DNA of 64,000 nucleotides, from contig VXAA01003401.1 of the NCBI GenBank assembly GCA_013399115.1, positions 376,007 to 440,006 of the forward strand, written 5' to 3'. This DNA comes from Anseranas semipalmata (Eukaryota; Chordata; Aves; Anseriformes; Anseranatidae). How positions within the stretch are numbered: the stretch's first letter is position 1; the number at the start of each line of letters is the position of its first letter. The notes under the pieces were generated by a model. It did not search any database and was not told the origin of the DNA. It saw only the letters and a list, made by a program, of their open reading frames with translations. Position numbers and translations under genes: made by a program. This document shows positions 34,701 through 46,700 of the stretch, piece after piece.

Positions 34701-37700
34701 GCGGACCTGAAAAAAGCCCACACTCTGGTCTCTTGTAAGGATGGTGTCACCGTCACTGTCACCAACGACGAGCCCATGCAAGCAAATAAGCTTTCCCAGT
34801 TTTTGGCAACCGTCTCCATCCTCCACAGCTGTTGCACCAAAGACCCCCAAGCAGGAGCACGTCCGCCTGCACTAGGCGCTAGGTGAAGTTTAAACCTCCC
34901 CAATTAAAACCCGTTAACAGGTTTCTCAGCCCTTCCCTTCCGCCCTGCGTTTCCCCTGCAGAAGTCCTCAAAGAGCTGCGTTCCCGGCTGGTAATTGCTG
35001 AGGTTTTGGCAAAGCCTCCCCTGCTCCTTGTGCCGCGGCATCGCGAGCCGCGCGGCCCGGAGCCTGCTAATGGGGAGCGCAGGCTGCTAATGCGTGGAAA
35101 AAAAACAAAAAGGAACTGAAATGTAGCACACTGGGTCATGGCTGCTGAGTTTTATATGGAAATCATGACTCAAAAACGCTGCTGAAAGCATCCAGAGGGA
35201 GGCTGGGCGTGCTTTCTGACACACGCAGTTTCCTCCTTCCTGTAATGTGGGCAGCAGCCGGGTTATTTTTGACCCGGGTTTGCAGCGCTTGGGAGGTCTG
35301 AGGAGGATGCGCACGCGGGGACAGATCCTGACCCCGTGCCAGGGCCCAGGGACGGAGCCCTCCCTGCCTCGCAAGAGGGGTGCACCAGCCTGGGAGGGCT
35401 TGCTGAGGACCCCAGCACCCCACCGGGGCGTCAGGTCCGATCCTGATCTCGCCTCCGTCCGTGCAGCATCCCCGTGCGCTGGTCCGAGGAGATGGGGGAG
35501 CACAAGGAGAACTCAGCCAGACCCTTCCCGGCTCGGGCGCCTCATCCTGCCCACGTTCATCCCAGTGCTGCCCTTTCTGCCCCATCCCCTCCGTGGCAGT
35601 GGGTGGGATGTGCATGCGCTGAGACTTGGAGAAACCCAGAGACCTTTCTGCATTGCTCTGGGTCACGAGTGACGTATGTATTTATGGGCTAAAGAGCTGA
35701 CCTCTGTCCCTCGCTTCATGCTTTGATTTTAGATCATTGGTGCGAATTTTGATACTAAAATTCAACCCTAAGTTTGGCTTCACTCCTTTTCCACATACAA
35801 ATATTAGATTCGCTGTCTGTGAGCCTACATTACCCCAACAGAGGGGGTTCCCACTGCTAAAAGCTGCTGGGAACTGAGTCCTGAGCACCCCAAACCAGTG
35901 TGCCCCCCCCCAAGCAGCCTCAAAACCGAGCCATTTGGGTCCCCATCCTGCATCGTCCCCAGCAGGGACAGGACCTAGGAGTCCCAACCAGGTTGCTTTA
36001 GTCACATTGCTTTTCATTTTCCGTGCCTCAGTGTCCCCAGACTTCATGCTTGGCCCTTCTTGTTCATCTCCACATCATTCTTCAGACCAACCTGCCTCAA
36101 GGCAGCTGCTGGAGGCTGGTGGCCGAAGCCCGGGTTGCTGGGGGTGGCAGGAGCGAGGGCGGGGGCTCCTCAAGGGTTAACAGCCCTGGAGCAGCAATTC
36201 CAGCAGGGCTCGGAAGGAGGAATCTGAGTCAATTATTCCCAGTCTTGGAAATCATCATCATCTCTCTCCCCCCCCCATTTTTTTTTAATTGTTTAAGTAT
36301 AAATAGTGCTGCTCGCTGCCCTCCATCCGTGGGAGCAGAAAGCCTGTTGATTTATATGGTTTTCCTGACATCACATGAAGTGGTGGAAAACTGAATGGAG
36401 CCAACATTTTTCCTGCATTACGTAATGCCCCCTCCCTCCCTCCAGCCCAGCTTTGCTATTCCTGCAGGAGCCTGACTGTTCTTTAACCTTTGTTTATTTC
36501 AGCACAAAACCCTCGCTTTTTTTCTTTGCTTTTTTTTTTTTTCTTCCCCTTTGCAAACTCCCGCTTTGTTTTTATTAACAGCCATAATCTGTTTATGAAG
36601 CGGCAGCAGTCTGGCTCCATCGGCCGCTGATGGCTCCAGCAATGCCAGCTCTTGTGCTGGAGCCCGGCCAGAGCCGCGGCGTGGTGCTGAGCTGCCGGGT
36701 GCTGAGCATCACCGGCTCCTCTCCCCCTGCCTCTTAGCCACCGAATGGGAGCAGACAAAGCCAAATCTCCCCGACCTCCTCCGCAGCTGAGCAAAGTGGT
36801 GGATGAGGGCTTGGGATGCTCCTCGGGATGACGCCTGGACAGAGCAGGGCTCTGGTTTCTCCGAGGGGATGGCGTTGCTCTTCGCTGGGGGATGCGGCTG
36901 CTCCGTCTACCTGTGCGCGGCCACTGGTACCAGCACGGAGCAAGGAGGAAAGTGGTGGAGAGCCCTCGGCGGCTCATCGGCGGGCTGTGGGGCAGCACAG
37001 GTCCCGTAGCTCGGTGGGGTGGGCTGCTCCTCGCGCGCCGGGGGCTCTCTGCGTCTCGCCTTCGCGCGCTGGGGGAGTTTTATCTTCGCAACGTCGCGCG
37101 CCGACCTGAAACAGGCCCCTTGCTTGCTTTCTGAACTCCAGTCATGAGCTTTTCATCTGGCTCGGGAGCGCGTGTGAGATCATCTTCAGCCCCCCGCCCC
37201 CCTCTCCGTTTGTACCAATTCTTCAAGGAATGTTTAAATTTTCCAGTCCTGTTCTTTCTAAATTTGGAGCGTCTGTTTACTCCCAGGATTCGGAAAGAAT
37301 GTAACAATATCATCAGTGAGAAATCCCTCCCAGCCCTCCATCTCCATCCTCCTCCCGCCAGGCTCCTTGGCCATGCTGGCCCTGGCCCAGGTCTTCTCCA
37401 GCCCCGCGGTGCCGTGGCCAGGAACAGCGAGGGCATTTGGTTTCAACCCTTTGGGCTTCCCCACTGGAGGAGGTTTGTTGAGGAACCTCTCCAGTGGAGT
37501 AAAAAGCTTGTTGGTGTCCTGTTTTGGCCCAAGATGGCTCAACTGGGAGAAGCAGCGGATGCCATTATTGGAATTTTTGGTGTCAGAGAGACAGTGGGGT
37601 TGGGAGTGCAATGGGATGAGAGTTATACTAGAAACTTCATCTGCTTTTTGGTGAGGTCCTTCCTCTTCCTGAGGGGTGAGCCCTGCCCTCCCCAAGGAGC

Positions 37701-40700
37701 TGGGGAGCAGAGAGGAGGAAAGGCTCGCTCCCATCACCATCGTCATCATCATCATCACCATCATCTTCAGAGCTAACGGGCAACGCTGGCCACGGAGTTG
37801 TAACAATACAGTGGTCTTGATCTGGAGGGGGCTGATCTCATTCGCGAGCCCGGAGCAATTATTTAGGAGATTTGAGAACTGGGGAATTTCAGGGGAATCT
37901 TCCAAAGCCAGGTGACTTAAGAGCAGATCAAACACATAGTGAAAAAGAAAAGGGAATTTCCATTGCAAGAGCTGATCTGAGCTACTGAGTACCGACTGGG
38001 CTCCACACTGGATGGAATTGCTTTAGGAACAAGGATGTGGGGACAGATGATTAAAAAGAAGAGAAAAACACACTTTTTACAGTTTTTTTTTTGTTTGTTT
38101 GTTTGTTTGTTTGGGTTTTTTTTGCTACATAGGGAGAGTTCTAAAAGGAGCTCAAAAAATATTGTCTAAAACCCAAGGAAAAAAAATACCCCAAACACCC
38201 GTATCTTTGAGTTTAGCTCAGATAATGAAAAGTGGCAAGAGCGACTCCCTGCTGCAGAAAGCGCTTTATTCCGTGCTAGCTGATGGATTTGGTCCTTTGG
38301 TTCCAGCAGAGCCTCTGCTGGGTGCACAGGCCTGAGGATGCTCGTGGAGGTCAAGTGTGAGGTACCCTTAAACTGCCAGGTCTAAGAGCACTTGTGGGCT
38401 TACTGGTGTGAATCCATCAGACATAGCCACAAGTTTTTCTTCTGAAGTTCTTCATCTAAAAACTGCCTGTGTGACACTGGGGAACAAAGGAGGAAAAAAG
38501 GCACAAGTGTATGGAGGACGTGGTGGGGCACAGGGGGGTTACCCACAGTGATGCTTCTCTTTTGGCTGTCTTTAAATGCCAGATATTCAGAGGGACGCAC
38601 ATAGAGCATGGTCTGTGTGGGACAGCGGTGGCCGGGGCAGGACAGGGATGCTGCCACACTGCGCTCTCGCCCTCCATCCCCATCCCAGCGGGTACCGGTG
38701 TCCAGCCCCGGTCACCCAGCCCAGCGGTGGCCCTGCATCCCTGCAGGGGGGCGAGGTGGTCCCTTCCCATCCCTCCAGGATGATGCCTGCAAGGGTTGTG
38801 GCCCCAGTGGGACCAGCGGCTGCATCCCTGGGAGGGGTTAAGCCAGGTCACGTATGTGAGAGCTGATTGTATTCCAGACCTATGCTCTAAACCTCCCCGT
38901 TTAGCAACGCTGTCGTCAGACAACTTGTTTTCCCGATTCTATAATTACCCCGTGGAGCTTCCCTTCCTCCTCCCCAGCCGCGTTTTTAACGATCGGACCC
39001 AGAAAAGGCGAGCGAAACGGCACAGAGGGACGGGGCAGAGGGAGGAGACGGGGGCTATGGAAGAGCAGCCCGCCGGTTGCCAAGACGTCGAATGTCATCG
39101 TGTAATTTCATTTCTCATTTCTGGAAAGCTGGAGGGAGGAAGGAAACTTCCCCAGGAGGAGATTGCGATGGGCAGGAACCCATGCCCGGTTATGATTTCC
39201 TTCCTTGGGAGAAACCTGCCTCCCCTTTTCCTGAGGCCCCGGCCTCCCACGCGTGAAGGTCGGCGATGGCGATTCTTGCAAGGTCCCGGCGCTGGGTGGG
39301 GAGAGGAGACGCTGGCCGCTGCCCGGAAGACCGAAGGCAGGAGGGAGCGGGGAGGAGGGCTCCGCCTGGGGAAAGGTGGCTGCAGGTGGCATCTCCGCAT
39401 GGTTGGACCTGGTGGGTTGCTGGGGCGGGGGGACAGGTTGAGGATGGCACTCCCAATTTCACCACCTGCTTCATGCATCACCCCCACTGTGTGTTCTGGT
39501 GATGGTTTCCACCCCAGAAGAGCTCCAAAAGCAATGGGTCACTGCTGCCCACCGGCACGGAGATGCCGACGGAGATGCTGATGGAGTTGGCGATGGAGAT
39601 GGTGGTGGAAATGCCTCTGCTGCTGTGGTGCAGCAGCGGTGGAGGCATCTCCATCACCAGCAGCCGTCTGTGCTGCCCACCATCACCTCCCATTTCCCTC
39701 TGCATCCCCCATGGCGAGGACGGGGGTGACACACACGGGGCCACCACCGGGAGCGGTGGCACCTTGGGCACCGTGGGGAGGTGCTGCAGGAGCCGCTCAC
39801 CGAGGATCGCTTTGGGGGGAACGCGGCTCCTCTCCCTTCCAGTCTCGCCGGAGCACGCTTCGAATTTTCTCCAACCTCTGCCCCACATCTGATAATCATC
39901 AAACCATATTTGTTACAACAACAAGGCTCGTTAGGAGGCTGGCTCCGCTCGGGGTGGGAAGGCGGGCGGGGGGGAGGGGAGAGCTCTTAGTTAATGCCGA
40001 TGACCTCATCTCATGTGATGTCATTCAAAGGAAAAACACTGAAGTCACTCACATATGGCTCAGCCTGGGGTTTTTCAGCCCGTAAAGCTTCAGATTTTCA
40101 AAGGCACAATGCATGCCCCCCCCGCCTCCTCCACTTACTATAATCCTGAATGATTTTCTGGAGGCCTGGGCTCAGACCAATAAACTTGTAAGGAGCAGTG
40201 CGGAGACATATTAAGGAGTCCCACAGGTGGGAAAGGGGGGGTGTAAGTAATTCTCTCCCCCCGGACAAATGCAAAGAAGAACATGCACCGGTCCCCACCT
40301 GCTTCGGAAGTCACCGTGCAGGGACAGACCCCAGCGCGACCGAGGACGGCCGTTCAGAAATGCCACCTCTCGCTGTGCTTTCGGACGGGAGGATGCATCC
40401 CCTCCAAACCGTGGTCTTGCTGCTCCGGGCCCAGGCAGATAACTCCCAGTGGGATGGAGCCATGGGCAGCCCACCGCAAGTGCCTTTCCCCTGCAATTTT
40501 TTGCCCTGCAGCGATCTCCTGGTATACACCGGAGAAGTAATTTATCCTTTCTGCCTCAGTTTCCCTGTTGGAATGGAGATGGTAGCATTTCCCTTCCTCA
40601 CGGTGGGGTTCAGAGCCGACCGCCCCCGTGGGACCACGTTGTCCCTGTGGGGGTGCAGCAGGGACGCAGAGGGGCACGGCCACCCCGCTGGCACATCCCT

Positions 40701-43700
40701 TTTCCTCCCCAGCCCCAGCGCTTCCTCCCTCCAAACCCCTGTCCCCAAATTAACCCGGCGGGACCGAATCCAGCGGGACGCACAGGTCCTCCCGCAGCAG
40801 CTGCAGCTGCATGGGGCTGGGGGTGGGGGGAGCGTGGCCGTATCCTGCCACTGTCCATCAGTCCTTCCACCGGCGAGGGCGGGAGGGAAAAGAGCTGTTG
40901 CGCCTTTAAGCAGCGAGCGAAGCATATGTCAGGCGCGCAGCCCCTGAGTTATCCTGCGTGTCTGTGTGCTGAGTAAGGAATGCGGTTGCATGCCTGACCC
41001 GTTAGCTATGAGCTGCCGTGGTGGATGGATCAGCAGGGCTGCTGCTCATGTGCTGAGCTCATTCAGGCTGGAGCGGGAGCTGCACGCGCAGGGAGCCAGC
41101 GCAGAGCAGGCAGGGGAAGGGGCAACGCTGTCCCCCCCCCAGCCCCGCTCCCATCATTTTAATCTTTTTTTTGTTTTTTTATATATATACCGAAAGCTGG
41201 CGCAGGGGGGAGGCTTTCGGCGCTTTGCCGCGGGGGCTGCTTTGTTGGCGAGGTGGCTCGGGGTTTTTTTTTGCCCGCCAGCTGTTGTTTTGCTAGGGCG
41301 AGAGGTGCCCCCACGAGCCGCAGCCCAGCTGCCTGGATGCCTGTGGATGTAATGCTCGCTCCGGCCGAGGACCAGTTCTGGACAGACATGCACGAGGGGC
41401 AGATGAAGCTGAAAATAAGGGTGCGGAGGATGAAGGAGAGCAGGGACATGCGAGGTTTGTCAGCCGGCTGGCTCCTTTCCTTCCGATGGGGACGGAGGGG
41501 GACGAGGGGGGCCGCGCAGCTGCCCCCGCTTTGCCCGGGGGACGGAGCGGAGCGCGATGGCTGGCGATACAAAGAGAGCAGGCGGCTGGCGAGCAGGGAG
41601 ACGGAGGCGATCGGCGAGCGTTCGGCGGGGGCGAGAGCACGCGTTTCCAGCCGCGGGCGATGGGCAGAAGCCATTCGGGAGGCAGCCGGAGGCCAGCAGG
41701 ATGCGGGCGATGCGGCCGGGCGGTGCGCGGTGCTGCTCCACGGGAACCGGGGCAGGCTCCATCCCGCGGCGCCCCGTTGCCCTCGTTCGCAGGGGGCACC
41801 GAGGATGCTGCATCCGCGAATGCCCCGGCGAAGGGCACCGGTGCGAGGGGAGCGCGCGGGGACAGGGATGGGCGAGGGCAGAGAGGTGTGCAAGGAGCAA
41901 TTTAATAAAACTGTGCTGCGGCGCTGCAGCTGCCCGACGGAGCCATTTCGCTTCACTGGCGCGATTGCTGTGTGCCTGGCTGCGGGGGGATTTCTTTCAG
42001 GGAAGGGCTCGGCAGTGTTTTGCAGTGCCAGGGTGAAGGGCAAGCAGAGGAAGGAGATATTAACTGGAGCAGCTTAAAAATATGCCGAGCCTGGGCTGAC
42101 CTAGATTACCGAACGGTTGAATCAAGAAACTTCCCCTCCATCACCACTTAAAATGGGAGCCTGCTAAAAGTGCTTGACAGGTTTTTGTGGCACGAACCGC
42201 ATAACCCAGCGATGGTGTCATTAGTAATAAGTCACTCCTGGAAATGACACATTTTCCTTTACTTAGAACGAGTAAGGCTGGTCCAAAGCAGGCACAGTCA
42301 CTGGAGGAAAATCAAGCCCGGCAGCTCTGGGAGCATGTCTGTGTTTGTGTGGGTGGAGGGCTTCCTTTCTGCCGCTTTTCCTTTTTTTTAAGGAAGTTCT
42401 CCATTCGTTCGGGAGCAGGGAGAGGGACCGGCAGTGGGAGCGGGCAGGGTGGGGGTCTGGGACCAGTCTGTGGGGTCACCCTGAAGCTGCTGGGGGTGAT
42501 GCCTGGGGAAATGGGGAATTCACATGAATCAAGAACAGGGCTGATTCATCGGCTCTCTCATCGCAACCGCTTGGGGAAAAAAAAAAAAAAAAACAACAAA
42601 GGAGCCGGCGAGGGGGGGGATAAAATTTGGGGCCAAATGAAGGGAGGGCGAAAGCAGAGCCTGGGCTGGGGAAAGCACAGGGGCTGAGCAGGATGTAGGG
42701 GGGAAAGAAGCGGGATGCAATGTGAGCAGGGGGATGGACGAGCAGGGGACATCTCCCTCCATTGCATGGGGATGGGTGGAAGTAGGAGAAGCTGGAGAGG
42801 GCCCATGTGCACGGCCAGCTGGGGTAGAGCTAGGGGGACTTTGCAGGATTAGTGCAAAAAGCCTGCTTTGCACTGATGGACAAGCGTAACAGGGCGGTAG
42901 TTCATCTGCTGCTGCATCCAGGAGAGCATCAGCCAGGAGAGGGCGAGTCGGCCAGGCTGCGGAACACCGGGATTTCACCCAGTGAGACTGCACCGGGCAT
43001 CGCCGGTGGGGGAAACAGCAAGGGGACGGCAGTGGGGAAAACTCAGCCGCTTCCTAAGCATCAGGAAGCTCTGAGAAACCCCGGGAGCTTCCCGGAGCGC
43101 GGTGAGTAAGGGTGACAGTAAGCAGCGTTGCATCACACTGCCCGGCTCAGCTGCCAGCGTGAGCGGGCTCCCACCCAGCACGAGAGGCAGGGAGCCGGTG
43201 TTTTGCAAAGAGGGATTTTCCCGGCGGCTCAAGGGATGGCGTGTGCCGTGCCTGGCCCCTCCGCAGCCCTTCCTTCCCTTTAACCTGCCACCGAGATACA
43301 AGGGCTGGGGTTTCGCGTGGCCCCCGTCATCTCCTGCCATGCCTCGATTCAGCGAGGCGGTTTAACGCATCGTTTTAGGCACATGTCCTTGCCTTCGGGA
43401 GCAGTCATGCAGCTGAACGAAAGCCACAGCTCTGGAGGAGGAAGGAGAGCAGCGACCTCCGTATCGCTCCAGAAATGCTTAATGCCCCCCAGCTCTCGCA
43501 AACCCTCTCCCAAATCCCCCTGCCCGCGTACGAGGCTNCTCGCGTGCCCGCTGCCCCTCGCCACGTGCCGCCCTGGCAGCCGCTGCCAGCCACCACAGGC
43601 ATCTTAATGAGAGCCGGGCGGAGGCCAGCCTCTCTCTCAGCCTCCTCTCGGGAGGTTTAGGGGGGTAGAGGGGGTCTCCAGCACGAGGACGGCAGCATCC

Positions 43701-46700
43701 CCGGGCTTGCTGGGCTTTTATCTGGCAGGCGCTGGGGCTGTGCCAGGCTGCTGCGAAAGCTCCGGCACCTGCCTGGGAAACCCTGAGCAGCTTCTTGGCA
43801 TTTATTATAGGAGCAGCGAGGGCAGGCTATAAAGCACCTCTTTAATACCCTGCCCGCTCCCGGTTTGAGGGTTTGCAGCTCTGGCTGTGCCTGCTCCCCT
43901 CCTCCTTGCTGCCGCAGGCTGGTGGCACAGCAGGGTGACATGGCACCTCTCCCCCCTTTCCTTCTGGGGAGCCTTTGGGTTGGCCACGCGCCGGGGAGGC
44001 TGGTGACAAGGACACGTCCCAGTGGCTCGGTGGGACATTGCTCTCCGAGGGGCGTTGAGGAGGCTCATGGGGCTGGGGACACTTCCTGGGGCTGGGGACA
44101 CTCTGTGGGGCTGGGGACCTGCAGGTGAGGGGCAGTCTCTGTGGTGTTGCCAGTGTCCAAAACCATGAGCTGCATGTCCCCAGAGACCAGCAGAAGGTGA
44201 CAGCCAAGGCAGCAGAGGGGTCCCAGTGCCTCTCCAACCCTCTGGTCACCTTGTGTGACCCAGGCAGGTCCCCAACAAATCCAGTTTGACTCAGAAGTCA
44301 TCATTGGTGTGCGGTGGGGGGAGCCTGGTGAAGATGAGGATGGAAGCAGGAAGGTGGCGTGGGGTTTTTCCCCTCTGTTCGCCACCAGAGACCACCCCAT
44401 CCCCGGGGCTGCGCAGAGCAAGGCTCGGGGTGATGCTGCCAAGGATTATTTCTCCAGGGGCATTGCTGAATGAGCCCCCAGAATCTGGGGGGAGTGTTTT
44501 CGTCCCCCAGCCTTCCCCAGCACCCCCCTGATGCTGGTTCTTGGCTCCTCCTTTCTTCACCTCCAGCAGGAGCCATGAAGTGTCCCCACTTCTGGCCCTG
44601 TTCCCTGTGCCCAAACATCCCCCCTTGTCCCATTGTCCTTGTTCCCCACCTCCACCTGACACAGGTGATTGTAGGAGGCACAGAAACACTGTGTTTTGCC
44701 AAGAAAACACTGTTGTTGTTTTTTTGCTGGGAATGGTTTTGAAAACCCTGAGGAGCCACCAGCAGCCTGTGGGTCCATGCTGCACTGGGAGCAGCTCCTC
44801 ACCAGCAAGCCAGGCTGGAGGGGAGCATCAAGAAGATACTGGAGACCCTTCAGCACCCACTTCACATCCCACAGAAATCCTTCCTGAGCCTAATTCCCAA
44901 CATGCCCAGAGAAAGGAAGACCGCTGGGCACTGCTGCTCCCTCTGAACAAAAGCCGGGATACGTGGCCCGGGGTACGGAGGGGAAAGCCCAGGTATCAGT
45001 GGGATCCCTGCCAGGGACACTCACCGCCTTTGGGATTGTTTGGAAGAGCTGCTTCGCTTTCTAAAAATGCGAGGCATGCCGGAGCAGCCGGCGCGGGTGG
45101 GGTGAGCACCGCTGCGAGGTTGGACCTCCCGACTCTAGGGTTTCCCCTGAGCAGCTGCGAGCGGGGTGGGGGAAATGAGGACAGGAGGGACGGGAACACA
45201 GCCGGGGAGGTTTGCTTGGGGCCAGTGGCTCCCCCGTGCCCCTGCCGGTGCTTCCGGGCGAGGGGGGCACGGCGACGCCGGCGAGCGGCGGCGTGTCCCA
45301 GCCTGCCGTAGCTATGAGGTCACCCCGCGCTCCTGGCTTTTGAAGAGGGATTTGAAGCCGTAGGCGGCCCCAGGCGGCTCTCGATGGGTATGAGCGAGGG
45401 TGAGAGGCTGGGGAACAGAGGGGGCACCGCTCTCTCGGGCTGTACGTGCACCCTGCTCCCCGTGAGCATGTTGGGTTTCTTTGTCAAGCCCTCCGTGTTG
45501 TTGTGCGCGAGTCACATCTGCAGCCCGTTCAGAAGACCATGCAAGCCTTTCTCCCCCAGCTTCCCCGTCCCGCAGTCCGCCCCAGCAGCCCCGCGTGTGC
45601 CAGCAGCTCGAGCCGGAGGTGGCACGCGTGCGGGGCGGTGATTTACGCTCCTTGGCAATGGGGACGCGGCGCAGGGGCGAGCGGTAACCGGAGCTGCGCT
45701 GCACCTGTGCTGGGCCTCCTTCCTTCGCTCTGATTTAATGTCCCAGTTGAGAGGTGATGTCATTTCGGAGGGAGCCAGGGAAAAGGAAGTGCTGGAGAAG
45801 ATGATAAGGTGCTTTAACTCTTCGCCTCCTGGCTTGGCCAGGTTTTGAAGCTGAGGCTTGTGTTAGCCACCAGCTGAGAAAACGTAAGAGAGGGGAGGAA
45901 GAGGTCAGTTGGAGGACATCTTCTCTTGGGGCTCACGCAGGAGCTGCTCCCCTGGAGGAGGCTGTGGCTTGGAAGATGCAAGGAGATGGTGGTGGAGGGA
46001 GGTATCCAGGTCCCTGTAACACTTGAAGGCAGCCAAACCCCGAAGTCTTCTCTGCCCTTTGTCAAGCTGCATCTGCTCACCTGCATGACAGCGAAAACCT
46101 CTGGGGAGGCTGGCTGGGCTGATCCAACCCAAGGTGGTCTCCGTTGCACCAAGATGTCCTCTGCTGGAGGGGAGTGAGGTTGGGCCACCACCCTGCTATA
46201 CCCCAGAGAACAGGATCAATGTGCAAGAAGAGGCATCGTGGTCTCCAGTGTTGACAAAGAAACGGTCCATGTTTCCTTCTCCAAATTCTGTATTCAGCTG
46301 CGTTATGGCCCAGCACACAAGGGGGGGCTGCAAGCTCAGACCCCCATTTCGGGCTACACCGCTAGCCCTAGCCGAGTTCTCTACAACGCAGAGCACAAGT
46401 CTGCAAACTGCAATAACCAGTGCCCTTATGTGACCACGCAGGATGTGCGGCAGTGCTTTGGGTTGTTACAGCGATGCTTGCTGCCCTGTTGAAGCCTGTA
46501 TTCCCGCCGCTTGAGCGGGGAACTGGCTTTTGGGCAGGTTTGTTCCCATTTAGACCATGTGTTTGATGGTGCCGGACACCGTGGCGTTGTCAGATGCCAC
46601 CTAGTGCAGCCCTGACTGGGGGGTTTCTCTCAATATTGGCCTTTGGGATGCTGAGATGGGGATGAGTAGCTTGGTGCGGTACATTGGGCGCTGCTTGCTG

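Noticed and set aside
41159..42077. Long open frames on both strands (274-294 codons)
   Set aside because: Several overlapping frames are open at once in CpG-rich DNA, with Arg/Ala/Pro-rich nonsense and no domain. This is expected from base composition.
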